From: Strigamia acuminata
Taxonomy: Eukaryota; Arthropoda; Chilopoda; Geophilomorpha; Linotaeniidae
Reading direction: 5' to 3'
Length of the DNA: 64,000 bases
Assembly: GCA_949358305.1 (NCBI GenBank)
Contig: OX442319.1
Span: 8,246,001 to 8,310,000 of the forward strand
Below are positions 46,479 to 57,404 of this stretch, in pieces; the stretch's first letter is position 1, and every line of letters starts with the position of its first letter. The notes beneath the pieces were generated by a model that was not told the DNA's origin, ran no database searches, and saw only the letters and a program-made list of their open reading frames with translations. A program made the position numbers and the translations under genes.

Positions 46479-46725
46479 TCACTTGGTCAGCGGTTGAACC
46501 TGCAAGGCGACTGGTTTTGGTTGCGGTTGGTTACCCACATTGAGCTCGTGAATGTTGGTTTCTATTTTATAGTTAACCTGTTTGAAATAAAAATTTTTTA
46601 AATAAAATTTTAAAAAATTAACTAAATTAACTAACATTTTCATGACGCCCTGAAAAGGTTCGGCCTACGGCAAATCCTACTGCGAATCCTACGGCGAAGC
46701 TCACAATCACCGTGGTCCCGGGCAT
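46479..46725 (-). CDS. Small two-exon gene, 62-aa single-pass glycine-zipper protein
   Basis: Exon 1 (46636-46725) encodes MPGTTVIVSFAVGFAVGFAV plus GRTFSGRHEN; exon 2 (46479-46577) encodes a polar, proline-rich tail ending PVALQVQPLTK and a TGA. The join keeps phase 0 with a GTTAGT donor and CAG acceptor around a 58-bp intron. Residues 5-21 form one hydrophobic helix with G-x3-G-x3-G spacing, a packing motif for membrane helices. No cleavable signal is obvious. The gene is easily missed because the spliced frame is short. I do not recognise a family, and no transcript evidence is available. Confidence 0.55.
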
Positions 46726-46911
46726 CCAAGATGGCTACTTTCCTTTCAGAAATAATGACGTTTTCGAAAGTAACCTTTCGCAAATTGAACGCACTTATAG
46801 ATTAGAAACTTAAATTTGATTTTTGTTGTTTTATTACAATTTTGTCAAATATCAACTAAACCACTAAAAAAAATGTAAACAAAGAAAAATTTAAAATAAA
46901 TAAATGATAAT

Positions 46912-47257
46912 TTATAAAAACTTATGAAAATTTATGAAATTGGGTCCTGGGATTGGTTGCCCTGAACTATCTCCTCCTCCAGGTCCTGGGCTATTTCCTC
47001 CTCCAGGTCTTGGGCTATCTCCTCCTCCAAGTCCTGGGACATCTCCTCCTCTAGGTTTTGGGCTACGGTAGGTCGGAAGAGGCTTCGTTGCCTCAGCCAG
47101 GGCCCGCTCCGACGCGTCCGGCATGGGCTTGGTGTTGGTCGGCTGGGGCTTCACCCGTTCGGACGCTTTGGGCTTGTCCAGCTGGGACGCCTTGGTCGGT
47201 TTGGAAGTGTCCGGCTCGGAAGTGCCCGGCTCGGTCATGGTCGGTGTCTTCGATTAT
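46912..47257 (-). CDS. Low-complexity Pro/Gly-rich protein, 108 aa
   Basis: The ORF runs from ATG 47238 to a stop at 46912-46914. A TTAG acceptor at 47258-47261 precedes it, and a GCTGAG|GTCAGT donor near 47315 suggests a non-coding first exon. The N-terminal half is Ser/Thr/Lys/Pro-rich (TEPGTSEPDTSKPTKASQ). The C-terminal half repeats GGGDSPRP / GGGNSPGP / GGGDSSGQ. A minus-strand AATAAA at 46833-46838 lies about 75 bases after the stop. The composition suits a disordered or secreted structural protein, but there is no clear signal peptide. No family recognised. Confidence 0.5.
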
Positions 47258-49039
47258 CTAATGCAAGGACTTCAGACCCAAAATACAACAAAAACAAAAA
47301 AGCAAAAAACTGACCTCAGCTAGCGTATGCTTCTAACCCAAGCCTGAACTACGAAATGAAAACTTCTCGCAAGACAATGCAAACACCGCGCCAATCCATT
47401 AGAATAGCTAATCAAAACAAGTAAACATCTGTTATGCAGGGAAGCATTACATATTAGACTTCTAAACCCTGTCCGCGCGTTTGTCTAGGATCTGTTGCTA
47501 GGAGACGGGGGGGGGGCTTCACTGCAATGCGCGTTATTCCAATATTCGCCGTAATTCGCTTTTTCGCCTTTATCACTATATTTGATTAAAAAACTGTTAC
47601 GAATCAATCTAGATGTATTGGTTGATTTGATCTGAATTTGCGCGCAAACCAGTGGGCAAAGTTCGTAGGTTTACTCATAAATGACCGCCGTCAAATGTGG
47701 ACATCGGGCGGGGAACAAACCTAAACTCGCTGTAACATCATTATTTATATTCGACGGGCTCGAATATAGGCTCACGTTGTAGTTGTGGACGTAAAAAGAA
47801 TGAGTATGCGCAAATGAACTTATCAAGCGGGAGGGCGAGAATTGTCACAGGCATGCGAATTAAAAGGTGGGCAAAAAGAGGCGCTATTAGGGTTCAATTG
47901 AGGTGCGCTGTTTAGAATGCGATGTTAAACTAAAAGTGACGTTCTCAGCTCACTCTAAGAGATGTGACTCGGTTGAGAGAGGTGTGAGAAGTGATATTAA
48001 TCAAGAAAACGATGACTAAGTAAACTTGAGTCATGTGGTCAGGTTTATGGAAGTGGGTGAGGGGGTGAAAGGTATAAAATAAGCTCGATTGTTAGAAATA
48101 ATGAAATGCGCGAGGTGAATCTGCGCATACATTTAGGAAGATGAATCATCACATTTAGATGAGAAGATAAATTGGGAAAAAATAATAAAACTTAAGATGG
48201 ATTAAACCAAGTGGGAAATAAACAAAAAAGAAGGGTGGGTAGCCTGCCCGTGACAAAACTAACTACGCCATCGTTTTCAGCGACAAATTACACGTAGGAA
48301 ACTTGATTTAAATATTCAAATTGTTCAGTTTTAAAAATCGGTTTTTTTCAAATCTCCCACTGAATTTTCCATGCGGTTGCCGAATATCGTCGAACGTAAC
48401 AATATTTTTTTTCGTCCAAATCAAAATAAAAAATGTACAGGGTCATGCAGATTTGGATTTCCAATCGATTGGGCTTGGTTCCAGAATTTTTGGACCTCAT
48501 TTCCATATAGTAAACTTCAAAAAACGTATCGCGACGAAGATTTCATGGCTCACGGGATCCGGCAGGTGGCGGTAGTATTATTAGATAGACGGCTAAAAAA
48601 GGACTAAAACCAGTTTATTAATTCAACCGGAGGTCGGAAAATTGCAAAAAGATCCTAGGATCCTAATACAGGTACGCTGAATTTATTGTCGTTGTCCGTT
48701 TGGCTTTAGCTGCTATAGCTTTTGAGATATGGATGCGGACAGACGGACAGACAGACAGAACCGTTTTATAAGACTTTCTAAACATCAGCTTTAGAAGTCT
48801 AAAATACTAGTACTCTCACCTAGTGATAAAAACAACAACCATAAAATGTGTCATTCTTCTTTCCACAATGCAACACAATGCTTCGTTGGGATTGGATGTT
48901 TTATGTTTGGAATAAATAAATACGGGTCTAGTTTTTGCTTATTTGTTACGATTCAAGCTCTTGAGATTTTTTTTAAACGTGCGTGTTTATTTGCAATAAG
49001 AAAAATTTTGACAAAACATACATACCGCATACCGTAAAG
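47258..49039. other. Interval without a supported gene
   Basis: It contains a ~95-bp stretch bounded by inverted tgcagggaagc / gcttcactgca (47435-47530). A cagggtcatgcag stretch near 48433 resembles the start of the cagggtg elements but has no matching second end. A gacagacggacagacagaca run lies near 48747. Two overlapping short frames at 48321-48607 have no splice or promoter support. Confidence 0.5.
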
Positions 49040-49248
49040 CAGCGATCGGCAATAGGCGGACCGCGGTCCGGTCGAAACTTGCAGCACCAAATATTTATTA
49101 TTTTATATTTATATATTAAATTAAATATTTATTTAATTATTATTATTATTATTATTAATATTTTTATTATATTTATATTTTTTCTGGACCTTGATTAAAA
49201 ATTTTGAATAGTATCCGGACCCCACTTAAAATTACTTGTCGATCCCTG
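49040..49248. mobile_element. hAT-like MITE
   Basis: The termini cagcgatcggcaa and (reverse) cagggatcgacaa match at 11 of 13 positions, and CAG ends with a gcggaccgcggtcc interior are typical of non-autonomous hAT elements. The flanking 8-mers (ccgtaaag / ctataaaa) agree at only five positions, so any target duplication is eroded. The centre is an expanded ATT-rich tract. Confidence 0.65.
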
Positions 49249-49479
49249 CTATAAAAGAACCGTAAAAAGTACTCCGTAATTTAAAAAGTAATTAAACAAA
49301 TTAATTTAAAAAAAAATTAAAGTCATAGAAGAAATTATTTTTTTTTTACATAAATTATGTATTTCATAATTTAATAAAGGTAGTCTAGATTTATAATTCG
49401 TCTAAGGATTTACTTGGGATTTCGAGAATTATTTGGGATTTATTTAGGATTTATTTAAGATTTATAGTTTTATTTGGAA

Positions 49480-49590
49480 TTTAGAGATTTATTGATTTGA
49501 GATTTATTGATTTGAGATTTATTGATTTATTTGAGATTTATTGATTTAAGATTTATTGATTTATTTGAGATTTATTGATTTATTTAGCTA
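49480..49590. repeat. Short repeats of gatttattgatttgagattt
   Basis: About six irregular units of 17-21 bp occur just downstream of the MFSD6-like gene. This is a small, low-complexity array. Confidence 0.75.
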
Positions 49591-49698
49591 ATGGTTCAAA
49601 TTGACCATTTGAAAAACTCTCTTTTTCAAATATCAAATATATTTTTATTAAACAGTGTATAAAAAAATACAATATAAATATCTTCAAAAAAAAAAATC

Positions 49699-51621
49699 TC
49701 AGGCAGATGTTGACGAAACACGAGTCTTATCATCCAACCACTCTTCATCCGTATCACTATCCCCCATAATACTCTCAATCTGCTGCACATGTATCAACTT
49801 CACATACCGCTTCGAATTGCTCAACTTCAATTTAAAAACAACCAAAACAAATAAAGACCACACAAACCCGACCCCTGCTGCAATCTGGTAACTCATCTGT
49901 GCACCAACATAATCATACCCAAAACCAAAACCAAAACTGCCAACTGCCCGTCCAAACAACAGCAAACACGGCACCACAACCGTCCGAATAGCGCGATAAG
50001 AACTATGATCCGAAGTCCTGCTCAAATAAGCACTCATCACAGTCGGTCCCAAAGTCGCAGAAAAGAAATGAATAAATTGTCCCGTCACTGCACTCCAAGG
50101 ATTCCACAAGAAAGAGAAGAAAAGCAAACGAAACGCGAAAACCGTCGACGAGAAAATCAAAACCAAATGCAATTTCACTTTTCTCAGCAAATAACGACTC
50201 GTATTTGCAGCGAACATGTCCAGCATAAGATTCAGGCACACCATGGTGCCAAAATGGTATTCGTTGCCTCCTAGATCTTCAATGGTCCACAGAAGAAAGT
50301 CGTCCACACAAGCGTTGAAAATCCCGCACAAAATGGCGGTTAATGTGACTAGGGATAGGCCGAGATCGCTAAACAAAAGCCGGTATTCGTTCATTTTGGT
50401 CGTTTGGGGCAATGCGAGTGAGAATTTACTGCTCACGGTGGGAAAACAGCACGCGAAAAGCAGAGCATACAGCATGAAAAATGCATACATGTAGAAATGT
50501 ATGTTGAAATGGTCGATGGCGAACCACAGCCTACAGTTTGTCATAGCGACCGCCAGGCTGGCGCCGAGGGAAGCAAGGCCTGCCATGAATAAACAGTATC
50601 CGTGGTGGTTGCCGTACTTTTCGGTCAAATCCAAATCGTCTAGGAACCCATACCACGCTTGATCGGCAACTGTGGTGGCAGGACTTCCAAAAGTCCAGCC
50701 CAACATGAAAGTTATGAATAATAAAAGATAGCTAAGCCGGTTTGAAGTAGAATTATCATTGGTTTTCTCCACTGGCGGATCGTAATCCAAATCCGGGTAT
50801 ATTATGGGGGCTGTGGTTGTTGCTGCAGTGGTGGCTGTGGTTGCGGCCGTTTTTGGCGATCTAGGTGGGCTTGTTTGTCTCGTGCGTTGCATCTTGGTCG
50901 TTTCAGTTGGGCTTTTGAAAATGTCCCAAATCGAAGATAGGATGGATCTTTTGTTGGTGTTTTTGTTTTGTTGCAAGGATCTGAATGGATACGAACTTCC
51001 TTCTTCGTAGTATGCATCGCCGTTTCCATAACCGGTCTTATCGTCCAGATATTGATTTTTAGATGCGTCGTAATCAGTTTCAACAAAATGGCGGCTCGAG
51101 TCAAACTCGTAATCATTTGTTCTATCTTTATTCTCGTACGAATCGTCGTAATAAAATTCCTTTCTTTCGTGCAGATTTGTATTCGAAGCCGGCATTTCGG
51201 TTTTAATCGCTGTGGTATCTTCGATTTCATATCCTGTTATCAATAAGTGGGGCACAATGGTTGTTTTTGTTGTAACATTTGGCGCTTGTGCGTAGGGACA
51301 AGAGATTAAATAAACACTCGAGTCCACCGGCGCGAGCAGTGATGCGCAGAGGAACCCCACAATGGAAACAGAAACCGAAGATACGATGACCACTCGGTAG
51401 GCGTTGAAGCGTGTTGCAAAGTAGACCCAAAATATGAGCGTCCAGATGGAGAGGAAGGATTGGAGCGATTTTACAACACCGGCGTGGGTGGCACTCAGTC
51501 CCAGGTGTTTCAAGTATAGCATTGTGTATGGTAGAATTGAAGCGTCGGCCATTGCTGCGAATATGAAATACCCGGATGCTGTGTACTGGGCTGATCTATT
51601 CTCCGAATTCAACGTCTTCAT
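49699..51621 (-). CDS. Major facilitator superfamily protein, MFSD6-like
   Basis: An intronless 640-aa ORF begins with two membrane helices separated by the family segment YLKHLGLSATHAGVVKSLQS, as in MFS_1-like/MFSD6 proteins. After the third helix comes a hydrophilic loop of about 180 residues, Tyr/Asp/Asn-rich and then Thr/Ala-rich, typical of MFSD6 and probably luminal or extracellular. About eight more helices follow, including FLWNPWSAVTGQFIHFFSAT. The C-terminus is cytosolic and acidic (GDSDTDEEWLDD). Substrate is unknown. A minus-strand AATAAA at 49644-49649 is about 50 bases past the stop. The gene is divergent from TRIT1, with about 300 bp between start codons. Confidence 0.88.
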   Translation of the reverse strand: MKTLNSENRSAQYTASGYFIFAAMADASILPYTMLYLKHLGLSATHAGVVKSLQSFLSIWTLIFWVYFATRFNAYRVVIVSSVSVSIVGFLCASLLAPVDSSVYLISCPYAQAPNVTTKTTIVPHLLITGYEIEDTTAIKTEMPASNTNLHERKEFYYDDSYENKDRTNDYEFDSSRHFVETDYDASKNQYLDDKTGYGNGDAYYEEGSSYPFRSLQQNKNTNKRSILSSIWDIFKSPTETTKMQRTRQTSPPRSPKTAATTATTAATTTAPIIYPDLDYDPPVEKTNDNSTSNRLSYLLLFITFMLGWTFGSPATTVADQAWYGFLDDLDLTEKYGNHHGYCLFMAGLASLGASLAVAMTNCRLWFAIDHFNIHFYMYAFFMLYALLFACCFPTVSSKFSLALPQTTKMNEYRLLFSDLGLSLVTLTAILCGIFNACVDDFLLWTIEDLGGNEYHFGTMVCLNLMLDMFAANTSRYLLRKVKLHLVLIFSSTVFAFRLLFFSFLWNPWSAVTGQFIHFFSATLGPTVMSAYLSRTSDHSSYRAIRTVVVPCLLLFGRAVGSFGFGFGYDYVGAQMSYQIAAGVGFVWSLFVLVVFKLKLSNSKRYVKLIHVQQIESIMGDSDTDEEWLDDKTRVSSTSA

Positions 51622-51923
51622 TTTTTAATATCCTGTTTTAAAAATGAAATAAATAAAAATTATGATCGGAAAATGTATATTTTTAATTTTTCTTGTAAGT
51701 TTTTATACATAAATATAAGAAAAATAAAAAAAATGGAAATAAATGACTATGCATTATTATTTTTTTTATAAATACCCGTATTAATTTTGATTATGTTGTG
51801 GTTTTCGGTGATTTAATTTGATTAGGACGTGAGAAATATTCGTAATTGACAAACCATACCTTTAAATGAGCAGGATTAAGACTATTAAAAATAATACAAT
51901 ACGTTCTGCCATTAATATCAACT
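51622..51923. promoter_or_regulatory. Putative bidirectional promoter, MFSD6-like / Trit1
   Basis: Only about 300 bp separates the two divergent start codons. The interval is AT-rich with no obvious TATA pair at the expected distance on either side. Shared promoter function is inferred from geometry alone. Confidence 0.45.
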
Positions 51924-54900
51924 TTGACCCAGGAAATGATATTTTATGACGTCATCATGTCACGTGTGCCAAAATGGCTGATCATGTCAACAAATTGGTT
52001 TGGTCGCACATGTGTGTCAAAGCTGTTGATTAAACGTTTATTCGGGCGGTATCACAGTGGGAAAATGAAACCGCAGATCGTTTGTGTTTTGGGATCGACC
52101 GGCACGGGGAAATCGAAACTGGGAATAGAAATCGCGCGAGAAATCGATGGCGAAATTATTAGCGCTGATGCAATGCAAGTAAGAAATTGTGCCGAAAATA
52201 ATCATTTTATAGTTTTGATTATTAAATTATTCGATTTTTGTTTTATAGGTTTACAAAGCGTTGGATATTGCGACGAATAAAGTGACGTTTGAGGAACAAA
52301 ATGCCGTCGCGCATCACATGTTGGGCGTGGTGGAACCGTGGCAGCAGTTCACCGTTGTTGATTTTAGGAACAGAGTTTTGCCCATAGTAAATTCAAGGCG
52401 GAGAGAATATTTAAAATGAAAATTTATTTTGGTTCGGAAAATTAATGTATTGATTTTTTGTTTAGGTTGAAGATTTGTTGAGACGAAACAAATCGGTTGT
52501 TATTGTCGGTGGAACTTATTACTACGTTGAATCAATTTTGTGGAAGACATTAGTGACCGAAATGGTTAGTAATTCGGAGTCCGGTTCAGTTTATCGAGCG
52601 GTGTTTTATAGACGAATGGGCTATTTCCACCGATTTATATCAAAATGATTACAGAAATTGGTGGAAATAGCCTCGGCCAAACTAGAATTGTGCCTGAAAA
52701 CTAGATTTTGTGCCTAAAAAATAGATTTTGTGCCTAAAACTAAAATTTTGTGCCTAAAAACTAGATTTTGTGCCTAAAAGCTAAAAACCAGATTTTGTGC
52801 CTAAAAACTAGATTTTGTGCCTAAAAACTAGATTTTGTGCCTAAAAATTAAAATTTTGTGCCTAAAAACTAGATTTTGTGCCTAAAAACTAGATTTTGTG
52901 CCTAAAAACTAGATTTTGTGCCTAAAAACTAGATTTTGTGCCTAAAAACTAGATTTTGTGCCTAAAAACTAGGTTTTGTCCCTAAAAACTAGAATTTTGT
53001 GCCTAAAAACTAGATTTTGTGTCTAAAAACCAGAAATTTGTGCCTAAAAACTAGAATTTTGTGCATAAAAACTAGAATTTTGTGCATAAAAACTAGAATT
53101 TTGTGCATAAAAACTAGAATTTTGTGCATAAAAACTAGAATTTTGTGCATAAAAACTAGAATTTTGTGCATAAAAACTAGAATTTTGTGCATAAAAACTA
53201 GAATTTTGTGCATAAAAACTAGAATTTTGTGCCTTAAAACTAGAATTTTGTACCTGAAAACTAGAATTTTGTGCTTAAAAACCAATCATGGCAATAAAAA
53301 TCGTTCGATAAAATTACCAAGTCTCAAAAAATGTAAATTTTGTTCACCCGTTTTATTTGTATTTAACCATTTTGTTTTACCTAATAGGATGATGCCGCTT
53401 CGCCGTTATTATTCGACAAAGATCCAATGCTCCACAAAAGAAGTACGTCTGACGATCTTTCGACCGAAAACACGGACGACAACACGGAATTTCATTCGGT
53501 TTATCAATCCGACGTAGAATTAATCTCGAATCGGAGTTTGCACGAACATTTGTTGCGGCTTGATCCTGAAATGGCGAAACGGATCCATTTTAACGAACGG
53601 AGAAAAGTAATTCGTGCGTTACAAGTTTACGAGACAACTGGGAATAAATTAAGTGATTTGGTGAAATTACAACACAGTGAAGAAGGCTCGTGTTCCGTTA
53701 GCGGACCGTTGCGGTTCGACAACGTTAAAATCTTGTGGTTGCAGTGCGATGTGGATGTTTTGGATAAGAGACTAGACTCCCGGGTCGACGATATGATGCA
53801 TCGGGGACTTATTGATGAATTGATTCATTTCCATCAACGTTATAAACAATTGTAAGGGTCTCCTCGGCTTCTCGCTAATTATTGATATTTGTTCTGTAAA
53901 TTTTATTGATTCTTTTGTATTTTTTCTCTAAATTTCTTTGGTTTTTCTTATTTTTTGCTTCAATTTTTGCTGGTTTTTCTTATTTTTCCTTCAATATTTG
54001 CTGATTTTTCATAAATTTACTTACATTTTTGATTTTTCAATTTTTTTCTGCAATTTTTGTTTATTTTTCATAGTTTTATTTCAATTCTCGTTGATTTTTT
54101 ATATTTTTTTGCAATTTTCGGTGATTTTTCATAGTTTTTCTTCAATTTTCGTTGATTTTTCATAGTTTTTCTTCAATTTTCGTTAATTTTTCACATTTTT
54201 TTTGCAATTTTCGTTGATTTTTTATAGTTTTCTTCAATTCTCGTTGATTTTTCATATTTTTTCTTCAATTTGCGTTGATTTTTCATATTTTTTAGTCAAT
54301 TTGTGTTGATTTTTCATATTCTTTCCTTAAATTTCTTTGATTTTTCACACTTTACCTACAAATTCCATTAATTATATTTTTATTTCAAGGTTACCATACA
54401 CCAGCGGGGTTTACCAATCCATAGGCCTTAAAGAATTCCACGAATTCCTGCAATTGGATGAAACCGACACCCCAGAAGCGCACGATTTACTCAAAGTTGG
54501 AATATCAAATTTGCAATCGGTCACTCGACAATACTCCCGGAAACAGATCCGCTTCATCCGAAACAGATTTCTACGCAGTAAAAAAAAAAAAAAACAATCG
54601 CAATAAATCTACAAAAATTCCATTTAATTTCCAGAATCCAACAGACAAGTTCCACCAATTTACGCCTTAGACACAACAGACGTCAACTCGTGGGACGAAA
54701 ACGTGCTGAAACCAGCGATGAAAATTCTTAACGGCGACGTTGACGCCATTCAACCTTTGGACAAATTAACGGAATTCAATCAGACTATGGATACGTTTCA
54801 CTGTCCCGAGTGTGACGTCACCGTAATAGGAGATCACGCGTGGCAAAGTGAGTTTATACAATTTTTATTTACTATTTTGCTGGAATGTTTTTTTTTTACG

Positions 54901-54987
54901 TTTTCAGAACATGCGACGTCGCGGAGACATAAGAAACATTTACTTGGTTTAAAAAAGCGTGAAAAAATAGCACAGTTAAAGGAATAA
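51924..54987 (+). CDS. Trit1: tRNA dimethylallyltransferase (isopentenyltransferase)
   Basis: It adds an isopentenyl group to A37 of certain tRNAs in mitochondria and cytosol. Seven exons join in frame: 51924-52178, 52249-52386, 52466-52564, 53388-53851, 54390-54577, 54635-54847 and 54908-54987, giving 478 aa (human about 467). The P-loop GSTGTGKS lies in exon 1, followed by GEIISADAMQVYK across the first junction. Exon 3 has VIVGGTYYYVESILW. Exon 5 has YSRKQIRFIRNRF. The C-terminus has a matrin-type zinc finger split by the last intron (CPEC in exon 6, H-x5-H in exon 7). Several in-frame ATGs precede the P-loop; the longer form has a basic, amphipathic N-terminus suited to mitochondrial import. 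An AATAAA overlaps the stop codon; another is at about 55079. Confidence 0.94.
52690..53280. repeat. 20-bp minisatellite in Trit1 intron 3
   Basis: About 27 units: first gtgcctaaaaactagatttt, then from about 53050 gtgcataaaaactagaattt. The gtgcctaaaaa half is shared with dynein introns 1 and 4 over 30 kb away. Confidence 0.93.
53930..54345. repeat. Degenerate T-rich array in Trit1 intron 4
   Basis: Irregular units of about 24-28 bp follow ttcgttgatttttcatattt and tttcttcaattttcgttgat. It is more diverged than the other arrays. Confidence 0.8.
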
Positions 54988-55645
54988 ATATTTAACATTC
55001 TTTTTTTATTCAAATTAATGTTTTGTTTTCTTAGTTTCGATACGAGCTGTTCATCGGCTCAGATTTTTGTCAGACAAAAATAAATCGCAAAGAAATTTGA
55101 TCTAAAATGGTCAAATTTGAAGGGGGAAAAAATGCAAAATGGCGTCATAAAATGTCCAATTCATGCTGCAACTATCACAGCTAATGACGTCATTTCAGCA
55201 TTGTCATTGGCAGCCATTTTGAAAAATTTAGATGGAACAGCATCACTATGTCCAATTTCTTTCAACATCAAACAACATTTGGTGCGTTGTTATTTGTATT
55301 CGTATTATTGACAGCTAGCATGTCATTTGTGGGATGACTTTCTTGAGGACCCACACTGATGCTATTCTATTCTATTTTTGGCTAAAATGTATTTTCGGTT
55401 CATCTGCAAGCACAACCAGTTTGTGTGTGCTTGTCAGTTTGATTGCAAAATTCAGCCTGGATGTTCGTGAATAAGAGTGATTCGTATTTATATTTATATA
55501 TCTACGAATAGAAATAAAAATGGAATCCAAACTTTGGGTATCAAACAAAAAATCTAGATATTTTTATTAAATAACGCAATAAATAAACGCATAATTAGCG
55601 TAATTTTCCCGCCAATAGCAAGCAACCTAATCACACAAACCATGT
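54988..55645. other. Trit1 3' flank and intergenic DNA
   Basis: A second AATAAA at about 55079 may be the Trit1 cleavage signal. No gene or array is visible in the rest; a 64-codon frame at 55117 has no supporting signal. Confidence 0.5.
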
Positions 55646-56200
55646 ATGGCTATCACATTCCGCGACATTCATACAAAAGAAACAAATCCCCACGAGACCG
55701 AACCCCAACATGCCGCGCAAGAAATCACCACAAACTCTCTACAACTTAGGCCTAAAAAATGCGTCAATAAAATACGACGAATTGCGCTCGTGGATCGTTT
55801 ATGTCCCGTGTTACGGAGGTTGGAGTGTTATTATTGTTCAATTATGGAGGAATCGTGGAAGATAACGAATTTTTATGATTCTTTCAAGCACTTGGGACGT
55901 TTAGGTCTGGATGATTGTCAAGAATTTAGTGATGGTTTGGTGGCGGAGTTGGTTGGATTGGACGTGTTTAAGAATCTGCGTGTTTTATCCCTTGCTGAGT
56001 GTTTCGGGATTTGTTTTGAGTCCATAGAGATGTTATTGGAGATGGAAAACTGTTTGAGAATGTCTAAGTGCTTTTATTGTCGAGAAATTGATAGAGTTGC
56101 TGGGGTGTTGATTGAGAATGTTATTCGAGTTCGTAATTTGGATGTGGAGTTTGAAGTGAAATATTTGAGTGAGGTGAATTTGTTTGACACCGACATTTGA
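55646..56200 (+). pseudogene. Leucine-rich-repeat protein, probably damaged at the 5' end
   Basis: The readable frame gives repeats of the cysteine-containing LRR type seen in FBXL/AMN1 proteins: LGRLGLDDCQEFSDGLVAEL, then LRVLSLAECFGICFESIEML, then a degenerate unit. The first 60 codons look non-coding in this frame. In a different frame an ATG at 55711 gives MPRKKSPQTLYNLGLKNASI, a plausible protein start. A frameshift or deletion therefore probably separates the true N-terminus from the LRRs. An AATAAA lies near 56300. It may be a truncated gene copy or an exon pair with an unseen intron. Confidence 0.45.
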
Positions 56201-57400
56201 CACTAAATTAGAGAGTAATGTGGATGAAACGGTTTGTTCTTACATGTTGACAAGTTTGTTTAGATTTGTTGTATTTTCAAATAAGGAGATTTTTTAATGA
56301 ATAAAACTGTTTTAAATTGCTTTGTAGAAAATTTAGTGATTTTGAATTTTTTTAATGGAAAATTTAGTGATTTTGAATTTTTTTAATGGAAAATTTAGTG
56401 ATTTTGATTTTTTTTTAATGGAAAATTTCGTGATTTTGATTTTTTTTAATGGAAAATTTAGTGATTTTAAATTTTTTTAATGGAAAATTTAGTGATTTTG
56501 ATTTTTTTTTAATGGAAAATTTATGATTTTTAATTTTCTAGGAAAAATTTATCGGAAAAATTGAGTTTTTGCTTGACAGTTTTCCATTTACCGAACAGTT
56601 AATGCACGAGCCTCCATTACAACCACAGACCTCTAATAAAACGCGGGGTTGGGAAATTCATTTTACCGATTGTGCGCAATTACCACCCCCGGCCAGCTCC
56701 GACTAAATTTCGATCAAAATCTTGAAAAATCAGAATAATTTCTTATGGGAAAGTCATAAAAATGAGTATGACTTCGCCGGATCTCGTTTCACATTGGAAA
56801 CCCATACAATTTACCTGTCACAGTCACGGCAGGGAGTCGTGAGTGACCCTCAAACGAACTCTTCGCTCAATATACGGAATTCACAACGCGATACGCTTAC
56901 ATAACTCCATTTTATTATATCCACGCACCATCTGCAGCTAAAGTGACAAAAAACTTGACTGCTGGACTCATTTTTAACCAAATAATTTTGATTTCTTGAC
57001 CCATATATGGCGGAACTTGGGGTGGAAATAAAAAAATTTATAGCATCTCCTGTGGATCAGTCCGGAGACAGCTGCAGCTGGTCAAGGTGTGACGGAAGCA
57101 GGTGGAGCTGATCCACCCAAACAGCTGCAAGAGTAGAGTAGCCCTAGCCCCATATCAACACGATCCAACAGTTGCAATTGATTCAGTTGTCTGCTGAAGA
57201 TGAAACCGATAATTCCTTTTATCCAATTTCTTGGTGATGGATCTGCATCAGGGTTTTCTGCTTCAATAGGATTGGGCATAAAGAGCGGCCGTTGCGCTGT
57301 TCTTTTGGGTGTCAAGCTGCGTAATTGAGACGATTCAACACCGAAAACAGCAAAATAGTCATAAAATTCGTGTTACTACGCTCCTAGTTTAGATTAAGGC
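56201..57400. other. Intergenic with a short array
   Basis: At 56325-56530 seven units of about 29 bp (tggaaaatttagtgattttg plus atttttttaa) occur. Between 56580 and 57330 there are only unsupported frames, including a minus-strand frame at 57082-57315 whose product (RNWIKGIIGFIFSRQ) I cannot assign. Confidence 0.6.
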
Positions 57401-57404
57401 TCTG

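Noticed and set aside
48433-48620. Third cagggtg-family element
   Set aside because: Only one end resembles the family (cagggtcatgcag) and no inverted partner or shared interior was found.
57082-57315. Minus-strand 77-codon ORF
   Set aside because: The sequence is not repetitive and could be an exon, but no acceptor, donor or homologous motif could be supported.
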